A DNA stretch of 64,000 bases from Gadus chalcogrammus (Eukaryota; Chordata; Actinopteri; Gadiformes; Gadidae). The position numbers were made by a program, and so were the translations under genes. Under the pieces are notes generated by a model, which did no database searches, was not told the origin of the DNA, and saw only the letters and a list, made by a program, of their open reading frames with translations. Location: assembly GCF_026213295.1 (NCBI RefSeq), contig NC_079417.1:3386143-3450142 (forward strand), in the 5' to 3' direction. Of the stretch, positions 1-11,605 are shown in pieces. The first letter of the stretch is position 1; every line of letters starts with the position of its first letter.

Positions 1-18
1 TGCGTACATTAAGTGCCA

Positions 19-53
<35 letters not shown>
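19..53. repeat. Poly(G) tract, 35 nt
   Basis: An uninterrupted run of 35 G at the left edge of the window, in intron 4 of SLC6A20 or beyond. It is one of about nine poly(G/C) runs of at least 18 nt in the window. Confidence 0.95.
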
Positions 54-56
<3 letters not shown>

Positions 57-296
57 CTATGCAGAGTCCAGGTGAACTCTGAACAGGTGAGTCTTGAGTC
101 TGTGTAAGATGTGTAAGCATCAACTGCAGTTTTGTTTCCGACCAAAGTTCAAAATTCCAATTTATTATGTGGTCAAATGTCTAGATACCGTATAGATTCT
201 AACCCGCCTATTAGTCATTTATTATTCATAGATATTCCCGCCTCGTGCCCGGGGGATGAACGCCCACGCCACCCGACCCCCGGAGGTTGCCCCCAC

Positions 297-1591
297 CTTT
301 CCCGTGGACTTGACTCCGCGGAGGATGAAGAGGAATGTGAAGGCCCAGGCCAGCAGCAGGCAGAGCACCTGCCCCAGGTGCATGCCGCCCGTCTCGTCGA
401 TGGACGCAGAGATGTTCAGGGTCTGCCGGTAGAAGAAGTACTGGGTGGGCGTCGCCCGTTCGCACTCCTCGTCCGGGCCCGTCATGTTGGCGTTCAGCGG
501 GCACTCGGCCCAGGGCAGAACGGACTGGGGGTGGACGAGAGAACACTAGTTTGACACTTATATATTACATACATATATATAGATATTAATGGTATATTAT
601 GGGTTATATTTCGGTATTGCTGCTGGTGTGTTTAACTGTTTACATTGGCAATTGTAATTGATTATATCTATTATTTATGGATCGGTAAGATATAACGTGG
701 GCTCACGGGAAAACCCATGGCTGCTGTTTTACACTTATATATTTGATTTACAGTATATTTATACGTTAATGATATGTTATGTCTTATATTTTGGTACTGC
801 TGCTGTTGTGTTTTTCACTGTTCTTGTTGGCCATTGTAATTGATATTGATTGGTAAGGTATGGCGTGGGCTCACCTGAAAGGAATTGAAGAGGTACCAGA
901 AACTCCAGGCGTTGAGGATGTTGTAATACAGACACAGATACAGGGAAGTCAGGACACTGGCAATGCCTGTCATAAGAAAAGGAAATAAGGTGGTTTAGTC
1001 TTTGAGTTTACATTTGTGTAACTTTATTTTTGTATATTATATTATTAGTGTCAATGAAACACCAAAAGACAATACTAATATGAATATTAATAGTGTCAAT
1101 AAAACCACAATATCCCCTACTAATATGAATATTAATTGTGTCAATAAAACCTAATATCCAATATGAATATTAAAAGAGTCAATAAAACCCCAATCGATAT
1201 ACTAATAATATTAACGCAATCAGTTTAGCCAATCAACTGATTTGTGTCATTAGACATTATTAAACTGGTATATATATATATATTTTTTTTTAAAGGGAAT
1301 TGAAAAAAAAGGTACATCTGACTTCTTGACTCACCAATGCCGCCTAGATAGGGGCTAATGGCAGACCACGCCCCGATGCTGCCAAGACGCATCTTCTGGC
1401 CTATAGCGAGCTCCATGTAGAATAGAGGCACACCCTCCAGGACCAGCATGATCAGATATGGGATCAAAAAGCCACCTGAAACGCGTAAATACAAGTTATA
1501 CAGGCCTTCGAAAAAATATTTGTTCACTTACAAACCCTTACCAAAATATGGGAGACACACACACGCAAAAGCAAACGCACAAAAGCGAGCA

Positions 1592-1648
<57 letters not shown>

Positions 1649-2413
1649 GCACACACACACGCACACACACACACTCGTAATATAATATCGGAAATGTAAC
1701 GTCATCTGATAATCTCAAATCACAACACTGTTAACTTCAATCACACCTGTTATTATTAGCATTCAGTATTAGGTCCTACATTAATATTACAAAAGTATCG
1801 TATATGCTATTATATTAGGCCTATTGAAGTAGCAGACAATGTGATGAAACTGCATCAATACTTTACTTTTGCTAAAGATAAAAAAATATAGGCCTATATG
1901 GTTATTAGCCCAATAAATATGCATAGGATACGCATCCACCTGATAAATAGGCCTACCACCTCAAGGAAAACGTTTTATTCAGATAGACGCGTTGTTTTAA
2001 ATGCCCCTTACGCAACAATAGCCATGTTAACGACAATGTATTTATTATTCATATGGTTAATTCGTCAAGGAAAGTATAAATATGACAAAAAATAGGCCTC
2101 AATACAATATTAATAACAAATCAGGAATGATATAGTTAGATTTAACAATTGACTTAACAATTAACTTCCCGTCGTATTTACCCTACCTATTGTGACCATG
2201 TCCTTGTAAAGGCGTAAATGTTTTCAAACATTGCAACAGTGCAAATAAAGGCATTATTCTGAGCGACCACCCGTTGTAGGGCTTCTTACCTCCGCCGTGC
2301 ATTTGACACAGATATGGAAAACGCCAAACATTTCCCAGTCCGACAGCGTAGGAGACGCAAGCAAGTACAAATTGCATGGGATTCTCCCAATTGGTTCTCG
2401 CATCCTTTTCCAT
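297..2413 (-). CDS. slc6a20: SLC6A20 5' part: sodium-dependent imino acid (proline) transporter, exons 1-4
   Basis: Partial gene of the SLC6 neurotransmitter/amino-acid transporter family, a plasma-membrane Na+/Cl- coupled carrier of the SIT1 (imino acid) type. Coding exons on the minus strand: exon 1 2413-2290 (ATG at 2413, preceded by a G at -3), exon 2 1475-1335, exon 3 966-875, exon 4 524-297. All borders are AG/GT and the phases agree (1, 1, 0, 0). Exon 1 gives MEKD... with the TM1 signature [13 protein letters not shown], where SLC6 proteins bind sodium and substrate. Exon 2 carries [13 protein letters not shown] and QGSIGAW-like RLGSIGAW. Exon 3 ends [18 protein letters not shown]. Exon 4 carries the extracellular loop with paired Cys, NMT and NIS glycosylation sequons, and ends LRGVKSTGK. 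Length, start and the STGK block fit SLC6A20 better than SLC6A18/A19 as I remember them. About 145 residues are covered of a usual ~590; later exons must lie left of position 1. Odd: intron 3 contains a duplicated copy of the exon 3 donor region. Confidence 0.9.
541..878. repeat. Tandem duplication (~170-180 bp) in SLC6A20 intron 3 that includes a donor-like site
   Basis: Two diverged direct copies, about 560-706 and 735-874, share blocks such as GCTGCTG.TGTGTTT, TTG.CCATTGTAATTGA, GGTAAG and CGTGGGCTCAC. The right copy ends exactly at the exon 3 donor (GT at 874-873 on the minus strand). The left copy reproduces that intron start (GTGAGCCCACG) at 706-696, with CCC in place of the exonic CAG. 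Confidence 0.75.
1594..1673. repeat. (CA)n-(CG)n-(CA)n microsatellite
   Basis: About 40 bp of CA, then about 17 bp of pure CG alternation (1634-1650), then CA again, in SLC6A20 intron 1. The alternating purine-pyrimidine core can in principle adopt Z-DNA. Confidence 0.9.
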
Positions 2414-2416
2414 CAC

Positions 2417-3940
2417 TGTGCAGTCTCTAACTCGTATACAGCCAGCTTGCGTGTCTCGCTGGATTACTTTGAAAGCAATTTTGAATTAGAACCACCAGGC
2501 AGGGGCAGGGTCTAAAGTTAACTCCCTCACCTCCCAACCCACTCTTTCCTCAGATAACTGAGGTGAATGTTTGATTTACTGGCATCTTTAGATCTTTCTG
2601 ACAATACCTGCTCCTTTAAGTAAAGTTTTTAAAATGTTGATTTGCCTAAAGCTGAGCAACCAAGTCCACATTGCAATGGGCAATATGCCCATCGTGCACT
2701 CTAAATCGACTTATTGCCAGTGTAGGTTTAGGTTTGCAGTACTTTTTTCTTAACAGCAATTTATTTGTTGGCGTTCGGCAAATGAAATCATCACAATATT
2801 CATTTGAATATTAACCTAATTGAACAGAACAATTACACACAGTGACCTGTCAGTTGGCGTTTTTTGCTGGATTGAATATATTATGATCAAAATACAGAGA
2901 AAAGTTTGAATACATTTCTCTTCTAGAAATGTTTTCATGGGAAGTAATAGTCCGCTCTTGGACTTCTGAATTACACAGATAGTAATCTTACAATTCTAAG
3001 AAAATGATTAATGCAAAATAAAAAATATAGGATTGCTTCTATAATCATCCTATTCCTTAGTGTGATATTATTTAAAGGCCGTGTTGCAGGGTTTATTTTC
3101 CAACAAATTTGTGCAATTTGCTTGTTGGTCTTTAAGATTTAAACTGTTATTTATTGTATTTAATGTTGTTAGGTATCACAAATGGTATGTAATACGAAAA
3201 AGAAGGTAGGCCTACTATTTTAGCAGTTTGCTATTGATTCTCATTTCCCCCAGAATGCATTGCATGATGTCACGTTGGGGAGACGGACCCTTGAGAGTAG
3301 AGACTAGTAAAAGAGTGTTCAGCTGATTATACAGATACATAGATAAATACATAGATATTATGTATAGTTAGTATATGCTACACGTGAACCTCCTAAGATG
3401 GCGCAATTTGATTGGTTCGCTATCTCGGGATATTGGGCAATATGGTCTCATGCCAAATTATGTCAAAATCTGTTTACTGTCTGAACAACCAAAAATACCT
3501 GAGGTGCTTGCGTAAAGTCGACAAGCTAATACCAATATGTTGAGGATTGTATCATATGAGGTTTTGCCTCATGCCATTTCCTCCGCCCTGCCAGAGCTCT
3601 GTCTCTGACCCCCAGTTTTGGTTGATAAAAAGGTTTCACCGTCATCCTGTTCTCACCCTCCTCCCTGTCAGCCCTCTGCCTCTGACCCCCTAAGCAATTG
3701 ACCAACGGCACCACTGAGGGGTTGGTATTAGCATCAAATGTTCCTTCGCTTGTCTCACAGTCCAACAACAGGTCCCCCAGAGACCAACAGGCCTGCCACC
3801 CCCCAACTGTTAGTGGAGGGCACCTCTTCCCTGACTTCACGCCCCTCCCTGCCAGTGCCCCGCCTCTGTCCCTCACTTTTAGTTTGTGTCTTTTAGTTCA
3901 CCTGTTCTTCTCCTCGTCTCATCCTCCGTCTCTGTTTTTG
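2417..3940. other. SLC6A20 upstream spacer, no gene seen
   Basis: The first part of this stretch should hold the SLC6A20 promoter and 5' UTR, but I can name no TATA box or other element with confidence. The rest is AT-rich and has no coherent open frame. From 3586 to 3880 there are three degenerate copies of a pyrimidine-rich motif (CCCTGCCAG.GC..TCTGTC.CTGAC), which looks like an old low-copy repeat. Confidence 0.5.
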
Positions 3941-3947
3941 GGTACCT

Positions 3948-4171
3948 TACATGCCCTTATCACTAGTAAGCTTGATTACTGCAATGGTCTCCTTACAGGT
4001 CTCCCAATGTTTGCTAAATTTCTATTTTACCCATTTCTTTGCATGTTTTTTTTTACTTATTTATTATTTTATTTTATTGTATGACAATGTTTATATGTGA
4101 AGCACTTTGAGTCTGCCTTGTGTATGAAAAGTGCTTTATAAATAAAGTTGCCTTGCCTTGCCTTGCCTACC
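3948..4171 (+). mobile_element. L2-type LINE remnant: end of the RT region plus 3' tail
   Basis: The plus-strand frame at 3948-4005 reads HALITSKLDYCNGLLTGLP, the block that follows the reverse-transcriptase core in L2/CR1-like LINEs. After an internal deletion comes the usual 3' tail (TGTGAAGCACTTTG, then GTGCTTTATAAATAAAG) at about 4096-4146, ending in (TTGCC)n repeats. The copy is 5'-truncated and internally deleted, so it is dead. Confidence 0.75.
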
Positions 4172-4440
4172 TTTCGTGAGCCCAAGAATAAAGCATTGAG
4201 CCAAGTATTGACTTTGCAGCCTTTCTTGAAGCTCCGGGACTTGGAATCTTGCACCTGAATTTGAACCAACTTCTACAATTGACAAGCAAGCCAGGAGGGT
4301 AGAAGAGGACCCCATCAAATCTAAACTTCTGCAAATACTTTACCTAAAGACACAAATATTTTGAAATGTCTCAAACACACACCAAAATAAAATTGGATTA
4401 TACCAGGCAGGAGATCTTTGCTCTCTTTCTTTTTCCCTCT

Positions 4441-5295
4441 AACAGTATAGATTTGCAAAGCTGTTTCGACTAGCGATAGTTCTAACACATTGGGTTGGGA
4501 AGTTCACAGTTAAAAATGTTTGCCTACCAGGTAGAGAACAAGCGAAAACATCGTGGGATGAATTGGCAATGTCTTGAGCAGAATAGTTCTCTGCTTACTA
4601 AAAGCAACTAACCTGTCCATCATGAATCCTGAAGTAATAAGCGTGGCAAAAGCATTCATAGGTGGAATCGACAAGTACTTTCCTCGCCACACCTTACAAA
4701 GAAAATAACTTACAGTCGTAGCCAAGCAATAATCATGGGAGATTTATATTTTTATATTTTTTGTATTTAGGGTACTTATCTGACGCCTTTGTCCAAAGCG
4801 ACTTGCAGTCATTCATACACACATTCAGATACTGAAAGCATTGTCAAACACACACGGCGACAGCCAGCTCGTCAGGAACAGTTAGGGTCAGTGGTGACTG
4901 ATTGGGCGGGAAACCGGCCAATCTGGTAAAACTGGTTAGGAGTTTTGGGGAAAACTGATTTGATCAGGATAATCAGCATATTCTTGAGTGCCTAACGCTA
5001 TAGATTTGCACAGCTTTTTTGATCAGCGATAGTTTTAACACATTGGGTTGGGGAGTTTAAAGTTTTGAATGTTTGCATACCAGGTAGAGAACAGGTCGAA
5101 AGAATACCTTCGTGGGTTATGGCCGCTACTACCGTCCCTTGGAACCACTTCCTCGCCACACCTTACAAAGAACATAAAGGACAGTCATAGCCAACCAATA
5201 ATCATGGGAGATTTATGACAACCATTCATAAACACATTCAGACGGATGGGGTTCCAATTACCCATGGCGACAGCCAGCTTGTTGGGAACATGATG
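4441..5295. repeat. Segmental tandem duplication, two diverged copies (4441-4885 and 4990-5295)
   Basis: Three blocks recur in the same order and orientation. TATAGATTTGCA...ACACATTGGGTTGGG...ACCAGGTAGAGAACA occurs at about 4447-4552 and 4998-5094. CCTCGCCACACCTTACAAAG...AATCATGGGAGATTTAT occurs at about 4682-4747 and 5151-5216. CATTCATA.ACACATTCAGA...GGCGACAGCCAGCT occurs at about 4810-4870 and 5223-5280. The second copy lacks about 60 bp of the first, namely the repeat tail at 4756-4810. Confidence 0.75.
4756..4835 (-). mobile_element. Short fragment of a teleost LINE/SINE 3' tail
   Basis: The motif CTGACGCCTTTGTCCAAAGCGACTTGCAG, here described by position 4781-4809, matches the reverse complement of the dispersed fish tail ending 'TTGGATAAAAGC.TCTGCTAA'. 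The same tail is seen in forward orientation at about 4640-4670 of the LARS2 region (44640-44670). It is a fragment only; the family is not assigned. Confidence 0.45.
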
Positions 5296-5391
5296 ATGTA
5301 CAAGTTCACACCTCACAAGAGCTAGCTCAAAGTTCAGTTTACACAGTTTAAAATGACCTAGTTCATGTTCATAGTTCACAATTTAGAATTT

Positions 5392-5468
5392 GGAAAAACC
5401 AAGCTAACTGCATCTGTGCGGTCAGTTCGGCTGGGTCAGAGGAACTTTGTGGCTGTTGGCTCAAGGCT
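5392..5468 (+). repeat. Left arm of a ~77-bp dispersed inverted repeat (right arm 6738-6816)
   Basis: The 77 bp beginning GGAAAAACCAAGCTAACTGC and ending GGCTGTTGGCTCAAGG recur in reverse complement at 6738-6816 with roughly 85 percent identity by eye. The arms are about 1.27 kb apart and similarity stops abruptly at both sides. Confidence 0.75.
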
Positions 5469-5469
5469 T

Positions 5470-8316
5470 ACCCTTCTTGTGATGATCGCCATTGGGTTGC
5501 AATATTTCCCCAGACTGGTCGGATGCTTCTATTCGATATTAATTTTTTAATTCATTGCCGATGTGGATGACTTTCTGACTTGTTTCCTCAGACCCGGAAA
5601 GGCACTATTTGCATAGAAAATTGCATTTTTTACCGTTCTAATCTTTCCTCTCGTTCACAATCTGTTCATAAAACCCTTTCAAATATACATGTGCACTATT
5701 GGCTGGAGCGGTAGCTAAGTTGAACGCCTCTTGCACAACACTGGTGATGCCAGATCGGATTGGCAATTTCCAGCCAAACTACCGTCTAAAAGCCGCCCAA
5801 TCAACCAAAAACCAGACCCAAAACTTTCATTACCAGAAAACTCATTAACCATATACTTTTGCAATGGCAAGTACACAAATACACTCCTAAACGCAACCTA
5901 GTTATTAACTATGACATTATGTGGTATACAAGGAACATCCCTCATCTATCTCTAACACACACCTCACAACTTCTGTGTAAAGAACAGCATCAGAAAGTGT
6001 GTCCAAGATTGAGACCTATGATCTTGCGTCCAATGCAAAAGTTGGTCAAGATAAAATTCTGAATAAGATGTCATCCAAACATTTTCAATTAAGGCGTGGC
6101 ATCCTAATGGGCAAGGCCTGTGACTAAAATGACCACTGTTTGATGTTTGAATCCCGCTCAGATCAAACATTCCAAGAGGGAATGTTTGATTTGAGAGGGA
6201 CCAACTTGGTGGCTGAGACTAAGTAAGATGAAGTCAATTGACAAAACAACATGGCCGCCGGAGGCTCAAAATCAACCAAATTTAACTTAATGCCAAAAGG
6301 CGGGGTTAACTTAACCCAGTCGTCATGAATTTTGGCATAGTCAGCACCTACAGTCATGACGTCCTGTAGACATTTTTCGCTCCTCATGTTGAGCAAATGT
6401 TTCTTGGAAACCCAGAATCTGTAACAAAATGGCGGCTGGATGTCCAAATTAGTCCAATCAATGTTAGGTGACTGACGGCGGGGTTAACTTGAGTCAATCA
6501 TCACCAAACTTGGTGTACTTAAAGAAGCATAGGGGAAGGTTTAACAGGCTACAGTCCATCAATATAGGACTATAGGGGGCGCTTAAGTGATCAATTAAAA
6601 CCTTTAAAGACCCATAACTGCATTGTCAACTGTATGCAAACAAAAAAGGTATTTATGGGCGTCGTCAGGGTCTTTATGGTCTGCATCACGGTCTTAATGG
6701 TCTATCAGGGTCTTAATGGCCGACAGTTTTTATGCAAAAGCCCTTGCGCCAACAGCCGCAAAGTTCCTCCACCCAAGTCAAACTGACCACACAGATGCAG
6801 GTAGCTTGGTTTTTCACTTTCTGCATAATATGACACATTGTTTAGCATTCTCGCTTTTTTCTTGGCTTTTAAAAGCAATCTGTATTCTTTAGAAGTCTAC
6901 AGTAATTGATATTGACTATAGTTGCTTACACACATACATGTTATTCCTGCTAGCCCGCTATTCTCCCGTCGGGGCGTATATCTGAACGACATATCCTGAC
7001 ATTGGTATCCTGAGAACGTCCTAAAAAAATATTTCCCTTGAGGTAGTATTTTAGCCGGCGGAAATGTTCATTCCCTTATATGTGAATGAGGAGTAGAAAT
7101 TCGGGATTTCACACCACTTTAGTGGTCGTGTTAATGACGCTTCGTTCTGCATTTGCATGTCATTGAGTTGCACCGTATCCAATAAAAAAAATATTGAAAT
7201 GTTGGCACTGCTTTTGAGAGTAATTTGTGGTGAATGCTAAATTATAGGTCTTATCGTAACCCTAAAAGTACATATCATACAATAAAGCACAATACAAGAG
7301 TTCACAGCTGCACACGTACATAGAAAATATTTTTTTACTATTATTTTTGAGAACAGTTAGCTTAACATTATAGGGTCCTGGCCTTCCAGTCCCTGTTCTC
7401 TCATTTAAACACAGAAATAAACTACATTTGTAGTTGATGCTCTCTTTTACTACATACTACAGTTATGTAGTAAAACACTGCATAACTGATAACATTTACC
7501 TTGTGTTTCTTGTAGGTTGTGACTTTGTGTCCCACTTCACCCAGTGTCCTGGACCACATCTTGGGATGCATCGAGCCGTGAGATTACTTTAATGAAGGCA
7601 ACCAGCTTGACAGGACTCTGAGGTCACAGAGCTGCACTGTTATAGTTGAAATACAGAATATTTTTGAAATTTTCTGTCTTTTCGTTATTTTAATTATTAC
7701 AAATATGATTATGATATCCATTTTTTCCTTGGACTCAACTTTAATTCTTTTTTTAACAAGTCGGATATCATTTTTTCAGATTACCGAATTGTCTTGAACG
7801 TCAAATAGGCATCTGTACCGGATGGGCCAAGGATGGGAGCTCTGGGTGAGCAACACAGCTGTACAAGTGGTCCTGTTGTTTACATTTGTATCCCACAGAC
7901 ACACACTGTGTTTGTTGGTGTTTCATCATGGTTCAATCAGGGTTCGCTCAAAGGCCACGAAAAGAAAATGCCATGTCATTTTGTACAAGTTGGGGATTCT
8001 TATTCTTATTTAACTTCAACATTCTCTCCAAACAGCTGAGGTTACAAAGTTACGTGCAAAAAATAAAACAGCGTTGCAGACTGTGTCAGTGACCTAGGAA
8101 ACAAACTGTTGGGTCTTGCCATTGTTTCTCCTTAAAGAACCAGATATAATGGACTCAAAAGGTACCCCTGAGGTGCTTTAATCTCAACTAACTTTAGTAA
8201 CGTTAAATTAGTTGAGATTAAAAAGATTTATTATTATTTTTGTCACACATTGTTCAAAACAAAACCATTTTTGTGAGCTGTCCGTGATACTGGGGGGTCA
8301 CAGGGTGTAGGCAACT
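5470..8316. other. Gene-free spacer with diverged repeats
   Basis: No convincing coding frame. It contains a short hairpin at 6163-6191 (12-bp arms ATCAAACATTCC, 5-nt loop), two related segments with GGCGGGGTTAACTT at about 6300 and 6478 that look like one diverged fish repeat, the right arm of an inverted repeat (6738-6816), and a perfect 13-bp hairpin TAATCTCAACTAA at 8179-8191 and 8208-8220. Confidence 0.5.
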
Positions 8317-8796
8317 CAGACCCGGCGCCAGAGCAAAAAATTAATTGTTAAACTAAATAAAAAATGTGTAGGCCTACAAAATAGAGACTATGCGATTGAC
8401 ATACATGTATTGAGGGCCTCCGCACCGAAGCGGAGTTCAGTGCGTTATTGGATCAGTGTGCAGAGCCAGAGGATACTTGCCACCCGTCCCGTAAAATACG
8501 GAATCGTCCTTTGTTTGGCAATTCAATGTGGCGTCCAATACGGGACGCAATTTGTTCCGTATTTCCATAAATGTCCAATACACATGTCTGTCACACACAC
8601 AAATACTAAATCTAATCTTGATCAATAATGATCAAATCAAAACACAGGGAATACTACAGTCAGCAAAATTGTCGCGGCGGGATCTACGCAAGACCCGCTC
8701 CGGTCATGTGTGTCTGCGCATGCGTGTGGTGGTCACGGTTGCCTAGCGACAGACACCACACACCGGCGCTGCTCACAAAAGCCGCGCCTTTTAAAA

Positions 8797-11160
8797 ATGT
8801 CCACTACACCCGATACTCCACCACGTCCTCAAAAGCGTAAACGCTTGCAGAAGTACGGACGTGAGTGGGAAGACGCACATCCTTGGCTGGACAGCGTCAG
8901 TGGAGATGTTTACAAGGCAAGTTGTAAAATATGTCGGCGAGTGTTTTCAGTGGCGCACGGTGGGCTGTCTGACATCCGACAGCATGCAACAGGACACGAG
9001 AGCAGCACTGCAGACACGAAAGATCACAGAAGACCCAAGCGTCAGTGTCACAGTTCTTCATACCCCAATCATCTCCTGAGGTTGATACGGTATTGGACAT
9101 TATGTTGTGATTGATTTCCTATCTGGTTGTGCTTTTGCCAGAACATCGCAGTGCATGGGCAGAGCCTATTTTTGTAAACTGTTGTGGTTTGATTGATTGT
9201 TTAGGATGTTGAGTTTTAAAAGTCGAGAACGACCATTTATTTAATGTACAGTAGTATTAGCCAATATAAATATTATATATGGCCATTTAAAGAACAAATC
9301 ATACGAATGGATTAACAGCTAATAAATAAATAAATACATTTGTTAAAAGAAAACGTTTATTCTTTAATATACATACATTTCCTAGATTAAAAATGTTTGT
9401 AGAGCTTTCTGTGTATTCTGTGTCAAAATGTTTATATTTTTGAGGAATGCAGTGTTCAGTGATCATTACATCAATTATATTATTAGTGTGGTTTAATTGT
9501 TTTGATGACCTGACTTCTTTTCGAGACACAAGACAGGCGGCAGACAAATGTCCAATTTAATCAACAATATGTCATCCCACTCCTCCTCTCTATATTACCG
9601 CAGCTGAGGTGACACAGGTGTACCACACAGTCAGACACAACCTCAGCTACAACAGTGTTGACTGTGCACATAAACTGAATCAAAAGATTCTCCTGGATTC
9701 AAAAATTTTCAAAAAAAAAAAATATGTATAGGGAGAACAAAGGCAGAGGCAGGTTAAAGATGTCCTTGCTCCAAAGGCAGTGGCTGATGTTCTCAAGGCC
9801 CTAACATCAGATAAACCCCTCCCATTTTCCATTCAGACAGATGCATCAAATAAAGGCAACAGGAAGATGTTCCCCCTTGCTGTTCAATACTTCAGTCTAG
9901 AATGCGGGGTCACCAACAAAATGCTGGATTTCATTGAAAATGCAGATGAGTCCGCTGCTGGGATTGTAGCTCTCATAGAGCAGTCGCTTGACAAATTTGG
10001 CTTATCGTTTGATCATGTGACAGCATTTAGTGCACTGCAGACAACACAAATGTGAATTATGGAATTCACAACTCTGTCTTCACCAACTTGAAGAAGTAAC
10101 AAAAAGATCTGCTGCAAGGAAACTGCCATGCCCATATTGTGCACAACACAGTGAAGCATGCTCTTGACCAGCTCACTGTAGATGTGGAAAATGTTGTGCT
10201 GAAGGTCTATGCCTTCTTTTCCACATCTGCCAAACGAAGAGAATCACTCAAAGAGTTTTGTAGGTTTTGTGATGTTGAGTTCCAGGAAATTCTGCGACAT
10301 TTCACAACCAGGTGGCTCTCCCTTAATCCAGCCATCACCCGGTTAATGCAAACCTGGAATTTGCACGGAAATCGTACTCCATCAGCCTGGGGGAGGAGTG
10401 TCCCAAACAACTGAGGAAGATGGAGACATTGTGGAGGTTTACCTTATTTTCTGCAATAATATCCTCTCTCTCTTTGAGGAAGTTGTAAAGAAGCTGGAGA
10501 GTGATGAAACCACCTGTGTTGAGTTGTTCCATCATGGAAAACCTCAAGCAAAAGCTCACACAGAGACGAGATTACCAGTTCTATGGCTACTTAACTACAT
10601 TGAAGCTGCAGCGTCTCCGTCCACGTGATGCTGACATGGCAAGGGCAGATTTTACTGCATTCCTCAACACAGCACTCTCATATGTTGAGAAATGGTTCAA
10701 CTTTTCGGAAGACTACTGGTTGTTCTCACTGCAACCTCTCTCTCTGCACCATGGCACCATGACCTTTAGTGACATTGAGAGGGTGACCACCAAGCTCAAC
10801 CTCATCCATAAGGTCAACACGGATGAACTTTATGATGAATGCTCCACAGCATTAACCCATTCTGAAGAGGCTCAAAGAAGATGCTGAAGATGAATGGAAG
10901 TCCAAAGGTGTGGCTGCCAGGTGGGGGCTCTCTTTCAAGTAGCTGACCTGCCTAACATACTGTCTATCACCAGACACACCCTGAGCATCCCAGCATCCAC
11001 TGGATGTGTGGAAAGGATCTTCTCCAGAATGGCCAACAAATGGAGTGACTGCAGGAACAGGTGCTCCACAGAGCTCATGAGAAGTGAGCTCCTGATCACT
11101 CTCAACTTTGAGCAGTCCTGTACAGAGTTTTACAACAGCGCTTTGAAAGACAAAGAGTAA
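8797..11160 (+). pseudogene. Broken hAT transposase with N-terminal BED-type zinc finger
   Basis: The frame from ATG 8797 begins MSTTPDTPPRPQKRKR, followed by a BED-like finger (WLDSVSGDVYKASCKIC, later H...H) to about 9030. An AT-rich insert or intron at about 9090-9590 separates it from ITAAEVTQVYHTVRHNLSY at about 9593. The RNase H-like domain follows: FSIQTDASNKGNRKMFPLAV carries the first catalytic Asp (about 9830), and a frameshift near 10037 moves the second block ADNTNVNYG into another frame. The C-terminal hAT dimerisation segment (SIPASTGCVERIFSRM) ends at stop 11158-11160. There are several frameshifts and stops (for example before 10079 and at about 10412). Transposases of this class cut and paste DNA in the nucleus; this copy cannot make an intact protein. 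The unit looks old and decayed. Confidence 0.8.
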
Positions 11161-11605
11161 CTCAGTGCTGCAAGGAGTAACAAGAAGTACACCTGGAAAA
11201 ATAAGTAACAGTTCTTTTTTCTGTTCAGTCTTGCAGACAGGGGCGGCTATAGGGGCGATGCACTACCAACTGGGAGAAAGATTATTATTATTTTTTTATT
11301 CTATCACGGCAAAAGTAGTTTTCAGTGTTCTAGACTTATTATCTGTCATGGTCCAATCAGAATCGTCAGATTCAAGTCGCGTTTCAAATGGTCCCGCCTC
11401 TTTTTGGAAGAATTCATCGACGTGGAAAATCGCCCAAGCCTTCTCCGTTGACTCTAATGTTAAAACTTTTTTTTTCGGAAATAGAGCCTTCAACGCATTT
11501 TCAATGGGGTTTGGGACTCGCCCTAACGTGCTTGCGTCATACGTAACTGAGCAAAGAGCGCGAAGGGATATCTTCGATCAAGTCACTTCACTTGCTGATT
11601 TCAAC

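Noticed and set aside
132..554. Plus-strand 140-aa open frame
   Set aside because: It is antisense to SLC6A20 exon 4, whose minus-strand translation matches the SLC6 family.
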